NCBI GenBank assembly: GCA_009700815.1
Contig: WLLG01000119.1
Span: 1 to 6,653 of the forward strand
Source of the DNA: Actinomycetota bacterium
GTDB taxonomy: Bacteria > Actinomycetota > Acidimicrobiia > Acidimicrobiales > Microtrichaceae
Direction of reading: 5' to 3'
DNA: 6,653 nucleotides
The number at the start of each line of letters is the position of its first letter. Position 1 is the stretch's first letter. Position numbers and translations under genes: made by a program. Under the pieces are notes generated by a model. The model searched no databases, was not told the origin of the DNA, and saw nothing but the letters and a program-made list of their open reading frames with translations. This document shows, in pieces, positions 1-6,556 of the stretch.

Positions 1-1019
1 GAGAAGGCCAGCACCGAGAGTTGACCCATGCCCGAGGCGAACATGTGGTGAGCCCACACACCCCAACCCATAAAGCCAATGGCGATTCCCGAACCAACCA
101 TGAAGGGGTAACCAAAGATGGGCTTGCGAGAGAACACGGGAATGATCTCAGACACCATGCCAAACGCCGGCAACACCATGATGTACACCTCGGGGTGACC
201 GAAGATCCAGAACAAATGCTCCCACAAGAACGGATCTCCACCCTTGGAAGCATCGAAGAATGCTGCGCCAAACATGCGATCCAAGGTGAGGAGCAAGAGC
301 GCCACGGTAATAACCGGAAGTGCAAACACCAGCAACACCTGAACCACAAAGTTCATCCAGGTGAACACCGGCATCTTCATCAGCGTCATGCCAGGGGCAC
401 GCATGTTGAGCACTGTTACGGTCAGGTTGACTGCCGAGACAGTGGACCCGATACCCATGATGAGCAAACCAATTGCGTAGAAGTCAATGCCCGTTCCGGG
501 CGAGAAGGTAACCCCGGCGTTTGGTGCGTAATTAAACCAACCCCCGTCTGCACCGCCGCCAAGCAACCATGAGGAGTTGAAGAAGATTGCGCCAGCAAGC
601 CAGATCCACAGCGAGAGCGCATTCATCCTTGGGAACGACACATCCCGAGCGCCAATCTGCAGGGGAATCAAGTAGTTCGCAAAGGCCGAGGCCATTGGCA
701 TAATCACCATGAACACCATGGTGACGCCGTGCATTGTAAAGACTTGGTTATACAAGTCAGCCGAGAGCAGTTGGTTGCCCGGAACCGACAACTGCAAGCG
801 GATGAGGAGTGCCTCAAAGCCACCCACAAGTAAGAAGAAGAACGAGGCAACGCCGTACATGATGCCGATCTTCTTATGGTCCACGGTGTTTACCCAAGAC
901 CTCCAACCGGTGTTTGCCTTCGGACGGGCAAACACACCAAGGGGACTTGGCGCCTCGGGCGCAACAGGGTCGTGTCCGGTGGTCAGTTCAAGCGGACGCT
1001 GATCTTCGATGATCGCCAT
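1..1019 (-). CDS. ctaD: Cytochrome c oxidase subunit I, catalytic (aa3/caa3 type), 3' end cut off by window
   Basis: This is the heme-copper oxidase core that reduces O2 to water and pumps protons in the cytoplasmic membrane. The reading frame is open for 339 codons from the ATG at 1019 to the window edge; the family is usually about 540-580 residues, so roughly 60% is present. Visible residues are H97 (heme a ligand, in TMHGV), the D-channel entry D126 and N133 (GARDVSFPRMN), the CuB ligand H275 with E277 and Y279 (GHPEVY), and the CuB pair H324-H325 (WAHHMF). Spacing is within a few residues of the well-studied Paracoccus enzyme, and the HPEVY glutamate marks type A1. The K-channel lysine, the heme a3 ligand and the second heme a ligand would lie beyond the cut. 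The start is supported by AGAAAGG (1028-1034) 8 nt upstream and by an in-frame stop a few codons further up. The gene follows ctaC after 115 nt. Confidence 0.97.
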   Translation of the reverse strand, partial: MAIIEDQRPLELTTGHDPVAPEAPSPLGVFARPKANTGWRSWVNTVDHKKIGIMYGVASFFFLLVGGFEALLIRLQLSVPGNQLLSADLYNQVFTMHGVTMVFMVIMPMASAFANYLIPLQIGARDVSFPRMNALSLWIWLAGAIFFNSSWLLGGGADGGWFNYAPNAGVTFSPGTGIDFYAIGLLIMGIGSTVSAVNLTVTVLNMRAPGMTLMKMPVFTWMNFVVQVLLVFALPVITVALLLLTLDRMFGAAFFDASKGGDPFLWEHLFWIFGHPEVYIMVLPAFGMVSEIIPVFSRKPIFGYPFMVGSGIAIGFMGWGVWAHHMFASGMGQLSVLAF

Positions 1020-1027
1020 CAGATCAA

Positions 1028-1034
1028 CCTTTCT
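1028..1034 (-). promoter_or_regulatory. Ribosome binding site of ctaD
   Basis: AGAAAGG on the minus strand lies 8 nt before the ATG at 1019 and supports that start. Confidence 0.65.
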
Positions 1035-1099
1035 TTCGGTTCTGCTGAGTACTCATACGTGCATCATTTCGTTCATGTATTTCTACTGAATCGTTCAGG

Positions 1100-1150
1100 C
1101 TTACTTGAGGGTGAGGTTCATTTGAGGGTGAGGCTTACTTGAGGGTGAGG
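1100..1150 (-). repeat. Three 17-bp tandem units across the ctaC stop codon
   Basis: Read on the minus strand, the units are CCTCACCCTCAAGTAAG (1134-1150), CCTCACCCTCAAATGAA (1117-1133) and CCTCACCCTCAAGTAAG (1100-1116). The first and third are identical; the middle one differs at three positions. The first contains the last codons and TAA of ctaC, so the other two are untranslated copies of the gene's end. The rest of the 115-nt ctaC-ctaD gap holds a small hairpin, CTGAA-TCG-TTCAG (1086-1098), and the ctaD ribosome site. Confidence 0.9.
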
Positions 1151-2325
1151 AGGTAGGCCGTGAGTTGTTCAATCTGAGCTTCGCTCAAGTTGTAGTTCGG
1201 CATGCCTTGGTTGTTGTTTGGGTTCATTGGCTTGACATCTTCTGGGTTTCGCAGCCAACGCTTGATGTTGTTGGTATCGGGAGTTCCCTCGGGAATGGCC
1301 TGTGCCACTGACCCACCCTCTTGATACAAGTCCAACAACCCGCCGACGAAGTGCTGACGCATCATCAAGTGGGTCAGGTTTGGGGCGTTTCCAGAGGCCA
1401 TCGTGATGGCTACGGTCTTGCCGTAGTCCGGGTCTGGAACCGTGCTGTAAGGGTACGGAGACTTCGACGTGGGGGTCACACCATTTACCTGATGGCAGTA
1501 GGAGCACTGCGCAACGAAGAGTGTTTGTCCTTGCACAGCAAGTTCGTTTTTCGGTTCAGGCTGAGCAGGGGAGGTAGTCATGGCAGTCAGCCAAATCTGG
1601 TAATCCTCTGGGGTCAGAGCCTTGACTTGCATGCGCATCAGGCCATGAGAAAGCCCGCAGTACTCGGTGCACTGCCCTTGAAACATTCCGACCTCGTTGG
1701 CCTGCAGGATGACCTGATGCGTACGGCCAGGAACGGCGTCCATCTTGCCTGACAGTGCCGGAATCCAAAAGCTGTGGATGACATCATTGGACTGAATCTT
1801 GAACCGCACATCGCGGCCAACAGGAATTGCCGCCTCGGTTGCTGTGATGATGTCCGGGGCCCCGTCATTATCAAGGTCATAACGGTATTCCCACCACCAC
1901 TGCTGACCAATCACTGTTACTTCAAGTGGGTCGGTGGCATCGTCCATCTGTAGAATTGTGTTGACGTTGAACACGGCAAGCACGGCTAGCAAGAGTGCTG
2001 GAGCGATTGTCCAACCAAGCTCAAGTTTGGTGTTCCCATGCAACTGCACGGGCTCATCTTTGCCGTCTACCTCATCGGAGCGCCGCCGAAAGCGAGTTAC
2101 GACGAACACCAAGCCGATCTCAACGAGAATAAAGACAACGCCAGCTATTGCGAACACAGGAATGATGAGGTTCTGGATGGCTTGAGACTTGTCACCTCGC
2201 GGGCTCAACGTGGTGAGCGGACGACCAACTGGCGATCCGATATTGGTGACCAATAGGTACCCAAGCACCAGGACTATGGCCAGACAGATTCCCGTTATGA
2301 CATATGACTTGCGATTGTTCCGCAC
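1135..2325 (-). CDS. ctaC: Cytochrome c oxidase subunit II fused to cytochrome c (caa3 type)
   Basis: Subunit II accepts electrons and passes them through the CuA centre to subunit I. With the GTG start at 2325 the protein has 396 residues. There is an N-terminal hydrophobic segment (about 9-28, signal or anchor, with no lipobox that I can see), then two membrane helices (about 52-77 and 105-124). The outward CuA domain contains QQWWWEYRY (about 141-149) and all six ligand positions: H184, C219, E221, C223, H227 and M230, with canonical spacing. A C-terminal cytochrome c domain has CSYCH at 274-278 and probable axial M375 (QGMPNY), ending in a helix typical of the fold. The CXXCH-to-Met distance of nearly 100 residues looks long, with an insert near 282-310. 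The GTG is preferred because GAGAGG (2332-2337) lies 6 nt upstream; the TTG at 2331 directly abuts that site and would add only two residues. The start is 10 nt after the upstream stop, indicating co-transcription. Confidence 0.96.
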   Translation of the reverse strand: MRNNRKSYVITGICLAIVLVLGYLLVTNIGSPVGRPLTTLSPRGDKSQAIQNLIIPVFAIAGVVFILVEIGLVFVVTRFRRRSDEVDGKDEPVQLHGNTKLELGWTIAPALLLAVLAVFNVNTILQMDDATDPLEVTVIGQQWWWEYRYDLDNDGAPDIITATEAAIPVGRDVRFKIQSNDVIHSFWIPALSGKMDAVPGRTHQVILQANEVGMFQGQCTEYCGLSHGLMRMQVKALTPEDYQIWLTAMTTSPAQPEPKNELAVQGQTLFVAQCSYCHQVNGVTPTSKSPYPYSTVPDPDYGKTVAITMASGNAPNLTHLMMRQHFVGGLLDLYQEGGSVAQAIPEGTPDTNNIKRWLRNPEDVKPMNPNNNQGMPNYNLSEAQIEQLTAYLLTLK

Positions 2326-2331
2326 GTACAA

Positions 2332-2337
2332 CCTCTC
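2332..2337 (-). promoter_or_regulatory. Ribosome binding site that sets the ctaC start at GTG
   Basis: GAGAGG on the minus strand overlaps the TGA stop of the upstream gene. It is 6 nt from the GTG at 2325 and 0 nt from the TTG at 2331, so only the GTG has workable spacing. Confidence 0.65.
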
Positions 2338-3247
2338 AGTACTCGACTGTCAAACGGTCGAGGCTCGTACTCTCGTTTGACGATGCATGCCCGCTAGGGC
2401 CTGATGTCAACGAGGAGATTCCTTCTTCGGTTCCTGAATGATGTTCTGACTCTCGTGGTCCTGATATTCCGCCAGCAATTCCGCCCGCAAGCAGCAGTAC
2501 TGCACCGAGCAGCAAGGCGCCTACTAGGACTGAACGCTTGAGGTGTGGCCTCGAGGACAAAAAGATTGCCACGCCAAACACAATAACGGCCACCAAGATG
2601 ATGACAATCGCGGCTCCTGTTTTTGAGACTGCAAGCAGAATCCGAGACATCAGGAACACGATCGCTACTGCACCCACGGTTGCCGCTACCGGGATTTCTA
2701 TTGGGTGCATGAGTTTCTTGCGCAGCGCCCGGTTGGTTTCAGGGTCATCAGTTGCACGCTCCGACCAAGCCCGGACTGTCCATTCGACTACGACCACGAC
2801 AAGCCCTAGGCAGCCAATGCCGACTAGGAGCCCAGACATCGCTACACCAACTAGGACCAACCCGAATGAGAACGCACCAACGATGGGCCAGTAGCTGAGT
2901 CCCTGAGGAGTCACAACTCGCAGATCTGCGTTGTCCGAATTGGTGCCAGGTCCTTGAATCTGAATCAGTGATTCTGCATCGCCATCGCGGAAGGCAGTGA
3001 GGAAGCCCCCGATGACAGCCATCACTCCGGCAAATGACAACAGGATGGAGTATCCGATTTGATCCCCAACCCAGCCTTTGTATCCGAAGGTGAGGGGGCC
3101 AACGATGCTGTTAACGAGGCCACCTGTGCTGAGCACCTCGCTCAGTCCGCCGTTGTTCGAAGCACCAGTAATCATGCCGTAGGCGAACGCCATCAATAGC
3201 CCGACCGCTGCTGCACCGTAGAAGTATTTTGATCCTCTAGTTATCAT
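2336..3247 (-). CDS. Seven-helix membrane protein of the oxidase cluster, possibly subunit IV-like
   Basis: I do not recognise this 303-residue protein with certainty. Hydrophobic segments lie at about 10-28, 64-86, 120-142, 143-158, 184-206, 211-231 and 238-261, giving seven likely helices. The stretch from SYWP (118-121) through two close helices to EWTVRAW (155-161) resembles the short two-helix subunit IV proteins found with actinobacterial aa3/caa3 oxidases; the rest would then be extra N- and C-terminal helices. A loop at about 87-117 is polar. The C-terminal tail (about 262-303) is hydrophilic and rich in Ser, Gly, Glu and His. I see no heme-binding CXXCH and no metal motif. The ATG at 3247 is 8 nt after the subunit III-like stop and its own stop is 10 nt before the ctaC GTG, so it is in the middle of the operon. 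A role in oxidase structure or assembly is inferred from context only. Confidence 0.75.
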   Translation of the reverse strand: MITRGSKYFYGAAAVGLLMAFAYGMITGASNNGGLSEVLSTGGLVNSIVGPLTFGYKGWVGDQIGYSILLSFAGVMAVIGGFLTAFRDGDAESLIQIQGPGTNSDNADLRVVTPQGLSYWPIVGAFSFGLVLVGVAMSGLLVGIGCLGLVVVVVEWTVRAWSERATDDPETNRALRKKLMHPIEIPVAATVGAVAIVFLMSRILLAVSKTGAAIVIILVAVIVFGVAIFLSSRPHLKRSVLVGALLLGAVLLLAGGIAGGISGPRESEHHSGTEEGISSLTSGPSGHASSNESTSLDRLTVEY

Positions 3248-3255
3248 CTATCAGC

Positions 3256-3894
3256 TCACTTCTGGATGTAGACGGCGAACCAGATCACCGCATAGAGAGC
3301 AACTCCGGCGTACCAGAACACTGCTGCTGCCCCGATACCGTCGGGCTGACGGCTTGAATACTGCCCACCAAGGGTACGAAAGGCCATCAGCAACAAGAAC
3401 ACCAGCCCGGCAATCACCATGGCTAGATGACCGAGGGTGACTGCATAAAAGAGCGGTCCTTCGGGCTGGGTGATAGCGATTCCAGCTTCTTTGAACAAGA
3501 ACGTGCTCTGATTGACAAAGGCAATGCCCAGCAGCATCGTGACGCCGATGGCCAAGTAGGTGTGGTATCGGTCGTCTCTGCAGATCGACCAGACGGCCCA
3601 CTGCATGGTGACCACAGACATCACCATGGTCAGCATCTGCATGTTGGGTTGAGTCAGCGCAATCTGATTGTCTGCGAGCCAAGCAGCGCCGGCCGCATCA
3701 CGAGTGGCTAGGTAGCTGCCAATCAGAGTGAGCAAGGCCATGGCAACGCCGGCGGTCACAAACACGGTGCCGAAAATCAGTTCACGTCGCCGTGGCATGG
3801 TCGGTGGTAACGCTGGTGTTGGGGCCACGGCAGCTTGGGGGCTCTCTGGCGGACTGTCCACCTCGGGAGGTGAGAGGGTTGCTGTATCTGACAT
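3256..3894 (-). CDS. Divergent cytochrome oxidase subunit III-like protein
   Basis: The protein has 212 residues, the size of the five-helix subunit III proteins of bacteria. A Pro/Ala-rich, probably disordered N-terminus (1-37) precedes helices at about 38-61, 83-104, 112-134, 147-172 and 186-209. Family resemblance is clearest in the last two helices (GPLFYAVTLGHLAMVIAG, then FWYAGVALYAVIWFAVYI) and in IGSYLATR after helix 1. By hand alignment the acidic residue usual in helix 1 (SE motif) is Gly here, the Glu usual near the end of helix 3 appears to be Phe, and the second His of the usual HGLH is Met (GHLAM), so it is an unusual member. Its ATG overlaps the preceding TAA by one base (TAATG), with the strong site GAGGAGGA (3901-3908) 6 nt upstream, which indicates translational coupling to the subunit I-like gene. 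It could be the true subunit III of this oxidase or a partner for the subunit I-like protein. Confidence 0.85.
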   Translation of the reverse strand: MSDTATLSPPEVDSPPESPQAAVAPTPALPPTMPRRRELIFGTVFVTAGVAMALLTLIGSYLATRDAAGAAWLADNQIALTQPNMQMLTMVMSVVTMQWAVWSICRDDRYHTYLAIGVTMLLGIAFVNQSTFLFKEAGIAITQPEGPLFYAVTLGHLAMVIAGLVFLLLMAFRTLGGQYSSRQPDGIGAAAVFWYAGVALYAVIWFAVYIQK

Positions 3895-5459
3895 TACTTG
3901 TCCTCCTCTACTGCTTCGCCGGTGAATCGAAAGTCAAGCAGCGGATAGGGGCTCGCTACGATTGTCCTCATTACGAGCGCTTGATCCTCGGGCGAGAGTT
4001 CCGCTTGCGCCCACTCCAGAGTAAGTCCAGCTGCGCCAGCAGTGACGGGCTGGCGGGCATGCCCCCTGCTCGTGACAAGCGTAAGCATGAGTCCGAGCAA
4101 GGCAGAAAGAGCGAGCACTGCCGCAGCCACAGCTACCCACACGTTGTAGAACGAGAGATTCAGACCAAATCCGGTGAGTCCTTGGATCAGGAACACAGTG
4201 GCGAGTAATCCACCCCCAATAAGGCCTGCCGCTATCGCAGCGCTAGCAATGGCTCCGGGAGCCGAGGCTCGAAGCACGACACGTGACCAAGCTGACAGTG
4301 CAGCGAGTCCACCGATAAACGCTGCCGAAAGTAGGAACAAGCTCTGCGCCCAACCAAGTCCCACGGCTTCAAAGCTGAACAAGGTTCCAGAGCCCGAAGT
4401 ATTGAGCGCTTCAAGAACCCCTGCGAGCATCCCTCCAAGCAGAAGCAAAAAGGCGAGGAGTACCCCGATCAAGCCAGGCGAGACCGCAGGTTTCTGGTGG
4501 CGCAGCGTGTCGGCGATCAACCCCAACAGACCAAGTACTGGCACAGCGGCGAGGGCAACGAATGCAATCCACAGGATGTTCTCTCGGCCACCCGAGGTTT
4601 GAGTCCATGCACCAAAAGAGAACACGCCGAACATTGCAATCAGCGCTTGAACTGTTCCGTAGCGGGCAATCCTGCGCCCACAGCCCTGGGCCACAAGGTC
4701 ACAGGAGATGCCGAGAACTGGAATAGCGAGCATGTAGACCGAAGGTGCCCGCAAGAACCAAGCAACACCAGCCTCGTAACGAAGTGCAAGGCCTGCTGCG
4801 TTTGCCTGGCTGATCTGTCCAAGAAACACATGCGCCGTGGTTGAACCAAAGGTCAGAATCCAAATTGGTGCTGCCACCAACATCGACCAAGAGAAAAACG
4901 GCACCCTAGCCAGACTCATGCCTACAGGCCGATGCGAGAGCACAGTGGTGGCAACGCAGACTGCGCCGAGTGAGAGAGCCACCATCATCGAACCCATTGA
5001 GAGCATTCCCAATCGGGAGGCTTCCAAGTCAGCTCCCCCGACTCCACCATCTAGTCCCAGGCTGATGGCAAAGATGACTGCAGAAACCAACCAGGTCCAC
5101 AACGACAGCGCAGCTGCTCGGGGAAAGGCAATGGCCTTCGAACCAACCTGCAGGGGAATGAGGCAGATTGCTAGCCCAAGCAGCAATGGAATTGCGCCCA
5201 TGAGGACCATTCCAACCAAAGCGCTGTTCCACAGGTTGTCGGTGACGTCGAGTGGTCCACCGTCACTCAGTGACCTGAGAGCGCCCGCAGCCAGTGCAGC
5301 AGCCGAAACAGCCATGAGTAAAAGGGAACCCATAATGAAGGTTCGTCCGATGGCCTCATGCTCGCCGGTACCAATCACTCGTTCAAGAGCGGTCGGGGAA
5401 GGTGAGCCTGCTGCTGCAGGTGGGGTGTCGGAGCTAGATCTTGTGTCAGTCAGTGTCAT
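3894..5459 (-). CDS. Subunit I-like protein of the heme-copper oxidase family lacking its metal ligands
   Basis: The protein has 521 residues and about 12 membrane helices, the size and layout of oxidase subunit I. Shared landmarks with the neighbouring CtaD are LIPLQVGS (100-107), AFPR (111-114), ALSLW, a GMSLARVPFFSW loop, RAPSVY (237-242) against GHPEVY, and the C-terminal GLTLEWA (478-484) and SPYPLLDF (503-510). By hand alignment the heme a histidine becomes A80, the D-channel Asp and Asn become Ala, the CuB His becomes A238 (the adjacent Tyr stays, Y242), the HH pair becomes W285-T286, and HFH in helix X becomes S436-F437-Y438. It should therefore bind no heme or copper in the normal way. 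The frame is intact and sits in a tight operon, so it is not an obvious pseudogene. The ATG at 5459 with GAGGG 10 nt upstream is preferred; a TTG at 5504 would add 15 residues but has no clear ribosome site. The function is unknown; a structural, assembly or ion-translocating role is inference. Confidence 0.88.
   Translation of the reverse strand: MTLTDTRSSSDTPPAAAGSPSPTALERVIGTGEHEAIGRTFIMGSLLLMAVSAAALAAGALRSLSDGGPLDVTDNLWNSALVGMVLMGAIPLLLGLAICLIPLQVGSKAIAFPRAAALSLWTWLVSAVIFAISLGLDGGVGGADLEASRLGMLSMGSMMVALSLGAVCVATTVLSHRPVGMSLARVPFFSWSMLVAAPIWILTFGSTTAHVFLGQISQANAAGLALRYEAGVAWFLRAPSVYMLAIPVLGISCDLVAQGCGRRIARYGTVQALIAMFGVFSFGAWTQTSGGRENILWIAFVALAAVPVLGLLGLIADTLRHQKPAVSPGLIGVLLAFLLLLGGMLAGVLEALNTSGSGTLFSFEAVGLGWAQSLFLLSAAFIGGLAALSAWSRVVLRASAPGAIASAAIAAGLIGGGLLATVFLIQGLTGFGLNLSFYNVWVAVAAAVLALSALLGLMLTLVTSRGHARQPVTAGAAGLTLEWAQAELSPEDQALVMRTIVASPYPLLDFRFTGEAVEEDK
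3901..3908 (-). promoter_or_regulatory. Strong ribosome binding site of the subunit III-like gene
   Basis: GAGGAGGA on the minus strand, lying within the last codons of the subunit I-like gene (the EED of its C-terminus), is 6 nt before the ATG of the TAATG overlap. It is the strongest such site in the window and points to coupled translation. Confidence 0.8.
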
Positions 5460-5520
5460 GTGTGTCGTGCCCTCGTGAGGCTCCCCCGCAGGAGAATTCC
5501 TCAACCAAGTTCGTTATTTT

Positions 5521-5549
5521 CTGTACCTAGTAGTCATTTCTAGGCACAG
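5521..5549 (-). repeat. 10-bp inverted repeat between ctaB and the subunit I-like gene
   Basis: CTGTACCTAG (5521-5530) and CTAGGCACAG (5540-5549) match as inverted copies in 9 of 10 positions around a 9-nt centre. In minus-strand RNA the odd pair is a G-U wobble, so a full 10-bp hairpin could form. It lies about 60-90 nt before the ATG of the subunit I-like gene, where an operator or a 5' leader structure would be expected. A small adjoining hairpin, GCGGT-CCA-ACCGC, covers 5549-5561. A-rich rather than U-rich sequence follows, arguing against a terminator. Confidence 0.5.
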
Positions 5550-5559
5550 CGGTCCAACC

Positions 5560-5610
5560 GCTGAGGGTTGACCTTACATCGGCCATCGGCCGCCAAAGAA
5601 AACCCTCAGC
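5560..5610 (-). promoter_or_regulatory. Long stem-loop directly after the ctaB stop codon
   Basis: GCTGAGGGTT (5560-5569) and AACCCTCAGC (5601-5610) are perfect 10-bp inverted copies. The second abuts the ctaB stop codon (5611-5613). Inside the 31-nt interval is a further hairpin, CGGCC-ATC-GGCCG (5580-5592). On the minus strand the outer stem is not followed by a U-run, so it is not a classic intrinsic terminator. It may protect the ctaB message end, attenuate read-through into the oxidase genes or act with a factor. Confidence 0.55.
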
Positions 5611-6528
5611 TCACCATCCGTTGCGAAGTAGTACGTCAACCGCCATCACTGCAAACAACAACGTGATGTAGGTGATCGAAAAGGTAAAGAGTCGAATGGC
5701 CTTGGCAGGGGATTCCGTGAGCATGACGTCCACTGAAAACCATATAAATAAAGCCCCCAGCACCACCGCCGATGCCCAATACAAGAGTCCCATACCGGCC
5801 GCCCACCCGAAGAGAAGCGAGCAAAGAAACACCAGCACGGTGTACACCAACATTTTCGTGGTGGTCTGTCGAAAAGTTGCCACTACGGGCAACATCGGCA
5901 CTTCGGCCCGGGCGTAGTCCTCGCGGTACTTGATAGCTAAGGCCCAAAAATGTGGCGGAGTCCAAAAGAACATCAGGGCAAACAACGCCAGTGGGGCCAG
6001 ACTAAACGTGGCAGAAATTGAGTCCGTGACTGCCGCCCAGCCAATCAGAACGGGAATGCACCCAGCGGCCCCGCCAATGACGATGTTCTGGCTTGAAGTG
6101 CGCTTCAACCACAAGGTGTAGACGAATACATAGAACAAACATGCAGATAAACCGAGGACTGCTGAGAGCGGGTTGACGATGACCCAAAGCCATACAAACG
6201 CGAGGGCCTCGATTCCAATCGCAAAAGTAAGCGCCGCCCTAGGAGTGATCAACCCAGTGACGAGTGGGCGCTCTTTGGTCCGATCCATGACTGCGTCAAT
6301 ATCGCGATCCACATACATATTGATCGCATTTGCTCCGCCTGCTGCGAGCGAACCACCGATCATCGTGGCCAGCATCAACCACAGCGGCGGCATCGCACCC
6401 TCTGCGACCACCATCGTGGGAATAGTGGTGACGAGGAGGAGTTCAATGATCCGCGGTTTGGTCAGTGCAACGTAGGCAGAGACTCGGGTGCCAATCGATA
6501 CAGGGTGAGAAAGTGCCGGCGCAACCAT
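5611..6528 (-). CDS. ctaB: Protoheme IX farnesyltransferase (heme O synthase)
   Basis: CtaB transfers a farnesyl group from farnesyl diphosphate to heme b, giving heme O, the precursor of heme A for aa3-type oxidases. It is an integral membrane enzyme of the UbiA family. The 305-residue length is normal. The first aspartate-rich motif is complete (N70, D74, D78, in NMYVDRDID, followed by MDRTKERPL), and the second conserved loop reads KYREDYARAEVPMLPV (200-215). TKPRIIELLL (23-32) near the N-terminus and FFWTPPHFW (187-195) are family signatures. About nine hydrophobic helices fill the rest. The ATG at 6528 has no clear ribosome site upstream, so a short or absent leader is possible. The gene precedes the oxidase genes on the same strand, but a gap of about 150 nt with several hairpins separates them, so they may be transcribed separately in part. 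Confidence 0.97.
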   Translation of the reverse strand: MVAPALSHPVSIGTRVSAYVALTKPRIIELLLVTTIPTMVVAEGAMPPLWLMLATMIGGSLAAGGANAINMYVDRDIDAVMDRTKERPLVTGLITPRAALTFAIGIEALAFVWLWVIVNPLSAVLGLSACLFYVFVYTLWLKRTSSQNIVIGGAAGCIPVLIGWAAVTDSISATFSLAPLALFALMFFWTPPHFWALAIKYREDYARAEVPMLPVVATFRQTTTKMLVYTVLVFLCSLLFGWAAGMGLLYWASAVVLGALFIWFSVDVMLTESPAKAIRLFTFSITYITLLFAVMAVDVLLRNGW

Positions 6529-6556
6529 GACATCTTAAAGGTACGTCCCACAGCAC

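Noticed and set aside
21..572. Plus-strand open frame of 183 codons
   Set aside because: It lies antisense within ctaD, whose translation is unmistakable. The product is rich in His, Gln and Arg with no domain pattern, typical of a shadow frame.
2342..2362. Inverted repeat CTCGAC/GTCGAG just before ctaC
   Set aside because: It has only a 6-bp stem, lies within coding sequence, and does not cover the ctaC ribosome site. Such repeats arise easily by chance.
3894..5459. Treating the subunit I-like gene as a pseudogene
   Set aside because: There is no stop or frameshift over 521 codons, the structural motifs and C-terminal block are kept, and it overlaps the next gene with a strong ribosome site. 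The losses fall at ligand positions rather than at random.
4837..5478. Plus-strand open frame of 213 codons
   Set aside because: Antisense to the subunit I-like gene. It is low complexity (Ala/Pro/Ser/Thr) and has no ribosome site or family signature.
5460..5504. TTG start at 5504 for the subunit I-like gene
   Set aside because: No ribosome site precedes it, while the ATG at 5459 has GAGGG at acceptable spacing. The extra 15 residues have no family counterpart.
5560..5610. Intrinsic terminator after ctaB
   Set aside because: The stem is good but no U-run follows it on the minus strand, and the loop is long. It is kept only as a regulatory stem-loop.
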